Shown here: piece by piece, positions 8,033 through 13,456 of the stretch
Layout of the letters: every line of letters starts with the position of its first letter
How positions within the stretch are numbered: position 1 is the stretch's first letter
Assembly: GCA_947168865.1 (NCBI GenBank)
Contig: CAMVNN010000015.1
Span: forward strand, 1-17,091
Length of the DNA stretch: 17,091 nt
Direction: 5' to 3'
From: an uncultured Bacillota bacterium
Lineage (GTDB): Bacteria > Bacillota_I > Bacilli_A > RF39 > UBA660
Program-made: the position numbers and the translations under genes
Notes under the pieces: generated by a model
Told to the model about the DNA's origin: nothing
Database searches by the model: none
The model's input: only the letters and a program-made list of their open reading frames with translations

Positions 8033-8951
8033 ATTTTTCTTCTTTAGTTTCTTCTTTTTTATTTTCTTTTGGTTCTTCTTTTTTAGATTTACTATTTTTA
8101 CTAATGACAAAGTATACAACTAAAGCAATGATTCCTAAAACAATTTCAATAATGCCAAATATGCGCATATTTTTTAAGATATCATTTACTATAGGATTTA
8201 GTATAAAATCATAATTACTAAAATCTGCAAATAATTTGATAATTTCTTTTCCAATAAAGCCACCAGTTAATAGTATCAAACCATTGATAATAGTTGGAAT
8301 ACCAACCCATTTTAACCAAATATATAAACTCTTTCTGAAAAGAATCAATAAGACTATACATAAAACTAATCCACCTATCAATAGAATCGTTTTAGTTGTC
8401 ATAATTTGTTTTAATAAATCAACATTGCTTATTTTATCCCATTTGATGTCTTTTGAAAGTTCATCTAACTCATATTTTACATTCTTATAGTTTTCATTAA
8501 CTATTCTCGTTATTTCTTCTTGATCATAATCTTCTGGAAACTCAGTTACTTTTTTAAAACGAGCATAGTTTGTATGAATGAAATTAACAATTTCACCTTT
8601 AGTTGGATAAACAACTTCTGTTCCTGCTACCCCATGTACGAACATAGAGCCCAAGTATTTACCAATTATTCTTTTAAATGCTTTATCTTTAACTACGTCA
8701 TCTACATCTTCTCTTGGAAGACCTATTTTTGCAAAATAATTATAGATTCTTGTTCCTTGAGGTTTTTCTTTTCCTTTTTCATCACGGAATATTCTTTCAA
8801 TATCAATGTCTTCCATAAGAATTGCTAAGTTTTCAACTTCCATAGTCTTATTTATTGGACGTTCTATACCTAATAAGAATTCAAGTCCAAAGAACACAAT
8901 TACAACTAATATTGATAAAATAATTCCAATAACATTACTACTTTTTTTCAT
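8031..8951 (-). CDS. Four-pass membrane protein of unrecognised family, paralogue 2 (306 aa)
   Basis: Same layout as its neighbours. Helices lie at about 7-28, 187-205, 213-232 and 264-284, with an outside region of about 155 residues between helices 1 and 2 and a cytosolic FRKSLYIWLKW loop. Shared landmarks are YFAKIGLPRED (72-82), VVYPTKGEIVNFI (113-125) and EEITRIVNENY. The C-terminus is an unusually charged Lys/Glu tail (about 286-306) in the cytosol, absent from paralogue 3 in this form. The ATG lies 14 bases after the TAG of paralogue 1, with AGGAG in between, so the two are co-transcribed. No enzymatic motif is seen; a structural, sensing or transport-accessory role is equally possible. 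Confidence 0.85.
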   Translation of the reverse strand: MKKSSNVIGIILSILVVIVFFGLEFLLGIERPINKTMEVENLAILMEDIDIERIFRDEKGKEKPQGTRIYNYFAKIGLPREDVDDVVKDKAFKRIIGKYLGSMFVHGVAGTEVVYPTKGEIVNFIHTNYARFKKVTEFPEDYDQEEITRIVNENYKNVKYELDELSKDIKWDKISNVDLLKQIMTTKTILLIGGLVLCIVLLILFRKSLYIWLKWVGIPTIINGLILLTGGFIGKEIIKLFADFSNYDFILNPIVNDILKNMRIFGIIEIVLGIIALVVYFVISKNSKSKKEEPKENKKEETKEEK

Positions 8952-8965
8952 AAATTTCTCCTATC

Positions 8966-9862
8966 CTAAAGCTTTTTTAATTTTTTATTCATTTCTTTTT
9001 CTTCTTTTTTTCTTTTAGTAATGGCCAATTTAATTATTGTATGTAATATAAGTGAAACAACACTTATTATTAATAGTATTATTCCATATTTAATCATACT
9101 CTTAGTAAAGTATGTTGCAAATGGTTCAAATAGAAATAATATTTTTAGCTTTTCTATTATTGCATAAATTAATTTACTTCCAATAGAACCTAGAGTTAAG
9201 AATATTGCTCCTACTAATAAAGTTACAGCATGAACCCACATCAACCATTTATATATACTTGCTCTGAAAATTACTATTAGAAAAACACATATTGCAATTC
9301 CTGCTTCTATTAAATAAACTGCTCCCTTGCGAACAAATTTAGATATTTTTTTTAGGCCTTCAAATCCTGAAAAGTCAAGTTTATCTGATATACTATCTAA
9401 TAATCCTCTTATAAAATCATAATTCTTGTGTACAACTTGATAAACAGAATCTCTGCTAACTTCAAAGAAAAATATTTTTCTTAAAAATTGTATGTTGTTA
9501 TAGATAAAATCTGTAATTTGATTTTCATCTGGGAGTCTTATTTTAAAATTATTTATCTTATTTAATATTTTTGATCCTAGATTTTCACCAAGAATCTTTT
9601 TAAAACTAATTTTATCTAAAAATGTATATATATTTTCTTTTGATAATCCAAGTTTAGCTAAGTATGTATAAATCTCAGGTTCTCCATTTTCGTTATTTAT
9701 TATTTGATCAATTGGAACTTCAGATATTGTATTTGATAAATTATCAATTGTAAAAAATTCTGATGCTGGATATACTATTCCAAGGGCAATAAGTAAGAAA
9801 AACAAAATTGTTACAACAGTATAAGAAGTATTTAGTCCTACTTGATTAAATAGATTTTTTAT
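8966..9862 (-). CDS. Four-pass membrane protein of unrecognised family, paralogue 1, probable AUA start (298 aa)
   Basis: Paralogue of the two following genes: helix 1 at about 13-33, an outside region of about 150 residues with YLAKLGLSKEN and IRLPDENQITDFI, then the cytosolic FRASIYKWLMW loop, two more helices and a basic tail. The only ordinary start codon is TTG at 9803-9805, which cuts helix 1 and has no ribosome binding site. Extending upstream in frame gives residues KNLFNQVGLNTSYTVVTIL, matching the N-termini of the paralogues. An in-frame TGA at 9869-9871 limits the extension. The codon at the expected start (9860-9862) is ATA, one base after the trpS stop, with GAGG just before it. 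I therefore infer AUA initiation, coupled to trpS translation. Alternatives are the TTG start or a sequence error. Confidence 0.75.
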   Translation of the reverse strand: MKNLFNQVGLNTSYTVVTILFFLLIALGIVYPASEFFTIDNLSNTISEVPIDQIINNENGEPEIYTYLAKLGLSKENIYTFLDKISFKKILGENLGSKILNKINNFKIRLPDENQITDFIYNNIQFLRKIFFFEVSRDSVYQVVHKNYDFIRGLLDSISDKLDFSGFEGLKKISKFVRKGAVYLIEAGIAICVFLIVIFRASIYKWLMWVHAVTLLVGAIFLTLGSIGSKLIYAIIEKLKILFLFEPFATYFTKSMIKYGIILLIISVVSLILHTIIKLAITKRKKEEKEMNKKLKKL

Positions 9863-9863
9863 G

Positions 9864-10844
9864 TTACCTCACAACTCCTACTTTCTCACGCATTTCTTTA
9901 TATTTTGCTGCAGCAATTGTACGAACATTTAATGCTCCTTTATCTAAAATTTCATCGAGTTCTTTACTATTGATTAATTCATTATATTTTTCTTGAATAC
10001 TCCCTATCTTTTCAACTACAACATCGGCCACATATCTTTTAAATTCACCATAATTCTTACCATCAAACATTTCTTCAACTTCTTTTATACTTTTATCTGT
10101 TAAAGAAACAACAATATTTATTAGATTACTTATTCCTGGCTTTTTTTCTTCATCGAAGATAATACGCATTTCGGAATCAGTAGTTGCTGACATTATCTTT
10201 TTTCTAATAACTTCTTTATCATCAAATAAAGAAATTACTCCAGCAGGATTTTCTTCTGATTTACTCATTTTTTTAGTTGGATCTTTTAAATCTTTTATTT
10301 TAGTTCCAAAGCTATTTATAAGTGGTTCTGGAATTTTAAATGTTTTTCCATATTTATTATTGAAACGAATCGCGATATCACGAGCAAGTTCAACATGCTG
10401 TTTTTGATCTATTCCAACAGGAACATAATCAGCATCAACATACAAAATATCCGCTGCCATTAATATTGGATAAGTTAAGAGTCCAATTGAGAAGTTGGCA
10501 TTACCCTTAGATTTTTCCTTAAATTGAATCATTCTTGATGCTTCACCATAATATGTTGAACACTCTAGTATCCATGAAATGCATGGAATGAATTCATTAT
10601 CTGATTGCACATATATCACATTTTTACTAGGATCAATTCCACATGCAATATACATTGCAATAAAATTTCTTATTCTTCTTCTTAATTCTTCTCTATCTTG
10701 AGGTACAGTCAATGCGTGCAAATCAGCAACAAAAATGTATGATTCATATTCGTCTTGCATTTTAATCATTTGCTTGATAGCACCAATATAATTTCCAAGA
10801 GTTAAATCTCCTGTTGGTTTTAAACCCGTAAGTATTCTTTTCAT
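9864..10844 (-). CDS. trpS: Tryptophan-tRNA ligase (TrpRS), 326 aa
   Basis: Class I aminoacyl-tRNA synthetase that charges tRNA-Trp with tryptophan using ATP, in the cytosol. The N-terminus shows the TrpRS version of the HIGH region (GLKPTGDLTLGNYIG, residues 7-21). The tRNA/Trp pocket region GIDQKQHVELARDIA is near 144-158, and the KMSKS loop is at 192-196. The length equals the usual bacterial TrpRS. AAGGAGG sits directly before the ATG. The gene is preceded by a tryptophan-specific T-box leader, so transcription should rise when uncharged tRNA-Trp accumulates. The GAGG used by the next gene lies in its last codons, which suggests translational coupling to the membrane protein behind it. 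Confidence 0.97.
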   Translation of the reverse strand: MKRILTGLKPTGDLTLGNYIGAIKQMIKMQDEYESYIFVADLHALTVPQDREELRRRIRNFIAMYIACGIDPSKNVIYVQSDNEFIPCISWILECSTYYGEASRMIQFKEKSKGNANFSIGLLTYPILMAADILYVDADYVPVGIDQKQHVELARDIAIRFNNKYGKTFKIPEPLINSFGTKIKDLKDPTKKMSKSEENPAGVISLFDDKEVIRKKIMSATTDSEMRIIFDEEKKPGISNLINIVVSLTDKSIKEVEEMFDGKNYGEFKRYVADVVVEKIGSIQEKYNELINSKELDEILDKGALNVRTIAAAKYKEMREKVGVVR

Positions 10845-10858
10845 ATATCCTCCTTAAC

Positions 10859-10891
10859 AAAAAAACTCGAACTTCCAAAAGATTCGAGTTT
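10859..10891 (-). terminator. T-box-controlled intrinsic terminator before trpS
   Basis: A 9-bp stem AAACTCGAA / TTCGAGTTT followed by seven T on the minus strand, ending 15 bases before the trpS ATG. No other terminator is visible between the SGNH hydrolase gene and trpS, so it probably also stops read-through from the LCP-SGNH unit. Confidence 0.9.
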
Positions 10892-11055
10892 AGCCATCTG
10901 CTCTTTTATTTTGATAACGGTTTAATCCGTAATTAAGTACTAAAATTTCATTAATTAACTCACTAGTCCATTCAATATAATTCACTTACAGTTTTTCACC
11001 AAACAACTGCTCTCTGAAAGGATTATTATATTTACTCCTCTAGTTCTTCGCTTTC
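10859..11055 (-). promoter_or_regulatory. Tryptophan T-box riboswitch leader of trpS
   Basis: Untranslated leader of about 200 nt on the minus strand, with the landmarks of T-box RNAs. Stem I has a lower helix ACTAG / CTAGT, an ATATAAT / ATTATAT helix, an AGAGAG segment, and an apical CAGTT / AACTG stem whose loop contains GGTGAAA. The specifier loop reads GAA-TGG-A, placing the Trp codon TGG at 10968-10970. A small ACGG / CCGT hairpin (10917-10930) fits stem III. The T-box bulge holds TGGC (10893-10896), complementary to the GCCA end of bacterial tRNA-Trp. An AAAAGA (10902-10907) can pair with TCTTTT in the terminator loop (10877-10882), giving a competing antiterminator. An intrinsic terminator follows. 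Confidence 0.92.
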
Positions 11056-11061
11056 AAGTTA

Positions 11062-11090
11062 ATTTTATTATATTTACCTTATTTTGTCAA
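11062..11090 (-). promoter_or_regulatory. trpS promoter
   Basis: Minus strand: -35 TTGACA (11085-11090), 17-bp spacer, -10 TAAAAT (11062-11067). The TGA stop codon of the upstream SGNH gene (11087-11089) is part of the -35 hexamer. Confidence 0.75.
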
Positions 11091-11686
11091 TTGTAAACAC
11101 ATTTTTTAATCTGCTCATAAATTTTTTGAGAAGTCTTATTATCATAGTGTAATCCATCAGAAGTTTCAAAGCCATTCTTCTTTAAATAACTATTTGTATC
11201 ACAATAAAATACATTATCATAATTATCAAATGCTTTTTGCAAGTTTTCATTAAATTCATCAATTTCTTTATTCAATTTATCATATCCATATTTAGTAGGA
11301 TTTATTGACAAAAGAAATATTCGTGAACCTTTCCAATCATCAGTAGCTAATTCTTCATATTTTTTTATGTAATTATTGATATTATATAAATCATTAACGC
11401 CAAGATTAACAACGATATTCTTCTTTTTATCACTATCTAACGATCTGACTTTTGATATTGCATCATTTATAAGCCAACTATAACCCATAGAAGTTTTAGC
11501 AATACAAGCTCCCTTTTCTTTCTTATACCAAGTATAAGAGCATAATCCAACCATTCTAGAATCGCCTACTATAGTAATATCTGAAGATGGATATTCTTCC
11601 TTATTGGTTGGAATTAAAAACACCATAATAATTATAAAAACGATTGCTATTATAAAATAAATATAATTTTTTTTAATTAATTCCAT
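11087..11686 (-). CDS. Membrane-anchored SGNH/GDSL hydrolase, 199 aa
   Basis: One N-terminal helix (about residues 8-25) anchors an outside domain of the SGNH superfamily, which hydrolyses or transfers acyl/acetyl esters. Block I is IVGDSRMVG with the nucleophile Ser43. Block II Gly is in TSMGYSW (Gly68). Block III is NLGVNDL (Asn98). Block V is DGLHY, giving Asp177 and His180. All catalytic positions are present. The frame is open to 11731, but the ATG at 11684-11686 (MELIKKN) is preferred: it starts just before the anchor helix and has GGTGA in front, although that ribosome binding site is weak and close. It lies 28 bases after the LCP gene and is probably co-transcribed, pointing to a cell-envelope polysaccharide or teichoic-acid ester as substrate; the exact substrate is unknown. 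Confidence 0.88.
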   Translation of the reverse strand: MELIKKNYIYFIIAIVFIIIMVFLIPTNKEEYPSSDITIVGDSRMVGLCSYTWYKKEKGACIAKTSMGYSWLINDAISKVRSLDSDKKKNIVVNLGVNDLYNINNYIKKYEELATDDWKGSRIFLLSINPTKYGYDKLNKEIDEFNENLQKAFDNYDNVFYCDTNSYLKKNGFETSDGLHYDNKTSQKIYEQIKKCVYN

Positions 11687-11714
11687 AATTTCACCAAGAC
11701 AATTATAACATGTG

Positions 11715-12743
11715 CTAGTTAAAAATACCATCAGATTCTAAATATTCAAACATTGTAATGGCAGTATTGATAGTCATTTCATCTGGTTTAATTACGTTTA
11801 ATTTGCAACATTTTGACGAATAAGTATATTCATATTCATCGCTTCCATCTAATATATAATTGACATTATTCCAAGAATGATTATAAAGCATTTGATCTTT
11901 TATAAATCTCATAATTACTGATGAAGGAATATTAGTTTTAATCGTTTTTTTCAACTCATCTAAATAATTTAGAAATTCATTGTTTTTTGATAATTTAGTT
12001 ATAATCGATTCCAAAACCTTAATTTGATTATCACATTCTATTCTACTTCCTCCCATTAAAGGATTATTATAACTAATAAATATTTTGGTTTCTTCTCCAT
12101 TTAATTTATTTAAACCTTCTTTAAATTCATACCCAAATGAAACAAAATTATAATTTGAATATACCTCAATTCCTCCTATTTTATCAATTAATTCGCCTAA
12201 TTTATTAAAGTCTACTTTAATATAATAATTTATTCTATTTCCAAGTAATTTTTCTAATGATTTAATGGAACTCGTTATTCCATATTTATTTATGTTTGAA
12301 ATTATATCATATTCATTTTTAAAAGAAACATAGTAATTTTCTGGAATATTTATCATTACTATTTGTTTAGTATTCTTGTTAACTCCCATAACAATATTAA
12401 TATTATCTGAAAATAAATATAATAAATCTATATTACTATTACTAGTAAATACTGGAACTATTTCTTCTTCATTATCTTGAATTTTAGATGAAAATGAAAT
12501 TAGATCACTATTTTGATTATTAATAGTAAATAAACATATTAAAACTAACAGAATACAAGGATATGAGAAAAATAATAAAATATCATTTTTTAATAAATAT
12601 ATAAATAATAATTCAATTAATAATAAGAAGCTGATAATCATCAAGAGTTCTTTTATTTCTAAAAATTTATGAGTTAGAACAATTAAATATAATGAAACAA
12701 CAGCATAAATTATAAGAAAAACAGCATTGATAAGTTTTTTCAT
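11715..12743 (-). CDS. LytR-CpsA-Psr (LCP) family protein, degenerate active site, 342 aa
   Basis: LCP enzymes move undecaprenyl-linked glycopolymers onto peptidoglycan at the outer membrane face. Three N-terminal helices (about 4-24, 33-51, 55-74) precede an outside domain. Its centre is typical LCP: INYYIKVDFNKLGELIDKIG followed by GIEVYSNYNF, then FKEGLNKLNGEETKIF, then GGSRIECDNQ. However, usual catalytic or substrate-binding positions look changed. The early Asp-Ser-Arg motif reads LFSDNINIVMG, the SIPRD motif reads NIPEN, and the Arg pair expected near LNGE is replaced by ISYNNP; one Arg (in GGSRIE) remains. The frame could open at a TTG at 12755, but GGAGG lies inside that extension, so the ATG at 12741-12743 is the start. 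It pairs with the SGNH hydrolase downstream. Activity is doubtful; the family assignment is firm. Confidence 0.85.
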   Translation of the reverse strand: MKKLINAVFLIIYAVVSLYLIVLTHKFLEIKELLMIISFLLLIELLFIYLLKNDILLFFSYPCILLVLICLFTINNQNSDLISFSSKIQDNEEEIVPVFTSNSNIDLLYLFSDNINIVMGVNKNTKQIVMINIPENYYVSFKNEYDIISNINKYGITSSIKSLEKLLGNRINYYIKVDFNKLGELIDKIGGIEVYSNYNFVSFGYEFKEGLNKLNGEETKIFISYNNPLMGGSRIECDNQIKVLESIITKLSKNNEFLNYLDELKKTIKTNIPSSVIMRFIKDQMLYNHSWNNVNYILDGSDEYEYTYSSKCCKLNVIKPDEMTINTAITMFEYLESDGIFN

Positions 12744-12803
12744 ATTAACCTCCAATGCTATATTAAACCTTGTTAATTAAAATAAATGTCGATTTTGGGC
12801 ACG

Positions 12804-12873
12804 AAAAAAGGAAAGCCACCATAATGTTAAGAGCGTTAAACTGTGCTTACAAAACATCATTTACTTTCCTTTT
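12804..12873 (-). terminator. Long terminator-type hairpin upstream of the LCP gene
   Basis: On the minus strand a perfect 10-bp outer stem (AAAAGGAAAG / CTTTCCTTTT) encloses a second 8-bp stem (ATGATGTT / AACATTAT, one G-T pair) and a 24-nt apical region. The outer stem is followed by T-rich sequence. It ends about 60 bases before the LCP ATG. It may be the terminator of a small RNA starting in the gene-free region, or an attenuator in the LCP leader. I recognise no known riboswitch class. Confidence 0.6.
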
Positions 12874-13263
12874 GAGCGATAAGAACCGAATAAAATCTAG
12901 CACTTATTTTAGTTTAAAATATATTTAATATAAGAAATTATTTAAAGATTTAAATTATTTTATTTGTATTTTTTATATATTCTAATTTGAATTATATAAT
13001 TTTTAAATAAAATTAATTATAAAAAATAAATAATTTTTTGATAAATATATAATATTGAGATTTTCAATATTATATATTTGATATAATTATTTATATTGAT
13101 TAAAGTTAATTAATTCAATATAAATAATTATTAGCAATTTCATTAAAGATAGATAAATATAAAAATTTATTATAAAAATACAACTATACTTAAGTATGTA
13201 TTTAAATAGATAAATAATTGGGGATTTAAATATGATTTTAACAAAATTTTTCAAATATATTTT
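12874..13263. other. Gene-free, extremely AT-rich block
   Basis: About 390 bases with hardly any G or C and no credible gene on either strand. It holds a 16-bp perfect inverted repeat (13043-13079), a 12-bp palindrome ATACTTAAGTAT (13186-13197), and an 11-bp direct repeat ATAGATAAATA (13149-13159 and 13206-13216). I find no tRNA, rRNA or CRISPR array here. Confidence 0.6.
13043..13079. repeat. 16-bp perfect inverted repeat
   Basis: AAATATATAATATTGA (13043-13058) and its exact reverse complement (13064-13079) are separated by 5 bases. Neither side is followed by a T-tract, so it does not look like a terminator. It could form a cruciform or RNA hairpin, or bind a dimeric protein. Confidence 0.8.
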
Positions 13264-13422
13264 GGGGGCTAAATTTGATTTTGGATATGTTTCATACCCC
13301 AAGACAAACTTGTCTTACATCACGAACATACCAATAACTGATGATGCGAAACCTTATAGCTATTTCAGCAGTGATTTCAAGAGTACCAGTATCTTACCCT
13401 CAAATATATATTATCACTACAG
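13264..13422. other. GC-richer gene-free island with hairpins between the AT-rich block and dnaE
   Basis: Base composition changes sharply at about 13264 (GGGGG) and stays much less AT-rich to about 13400. It contains a hairpin (TTTTGG-A-TATG loop CATA-CC-CCAAGA, about 13280-13305) and a perfect 7-bp inverted repeat AAGACAA / TTGTCTT with a 2-base loop (about 13301-13316). Open frames on either strand are short and lack convincing ribosome binding sites. It may be a structured RNA, a mobile-element remnant or a decayed gene end; I cannot decide. Confidence 0.4.
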
Positions 13423-13456
13423 AAAAAAATTGTCAACCTTTTATGACAACTTTTTT
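13423..13456 (-). terminator. Intrinsic terminator of dnaE (bidirectional form)
   Basis: Minus strand AAAG-TTGTCA, 8-nt loop, TGACAA followed by seven T. The hairpin begins directly at the dnaE TAA (13455-13457). The plus strand also ends in six T, so it could stop transcription in both directions. Confidence 0.8.

Noticed and set aside
109..11089. Use of the Mycoplasma genetic code (TGA as Trp)
   Set aside because: Long genes have no internal TGA, and the two TGA ends are followed at once by a terminator (47-70) and a promoter (11062-11090).
11067..11090. TATAAT at 11067-11072 as the trpS -10
   Set aside because: It would leave only 12 bases to TTGACA; TAAAAT at 11062-11067 gives the normal 17.
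13087..13302. Open frame of 71 codons on the minus strand
   Set aside because: Starts at TTG without a ribosome binding site, composition is dictated by the AT-rich block, and no family is recognisable.
13264..13454. Possible tmRNA 5' end (GGGGGCTAAA...)
   Set aside because: The matching 3' acceptor end would fall inside dnaE and no resume-codon region or T-loop is present.
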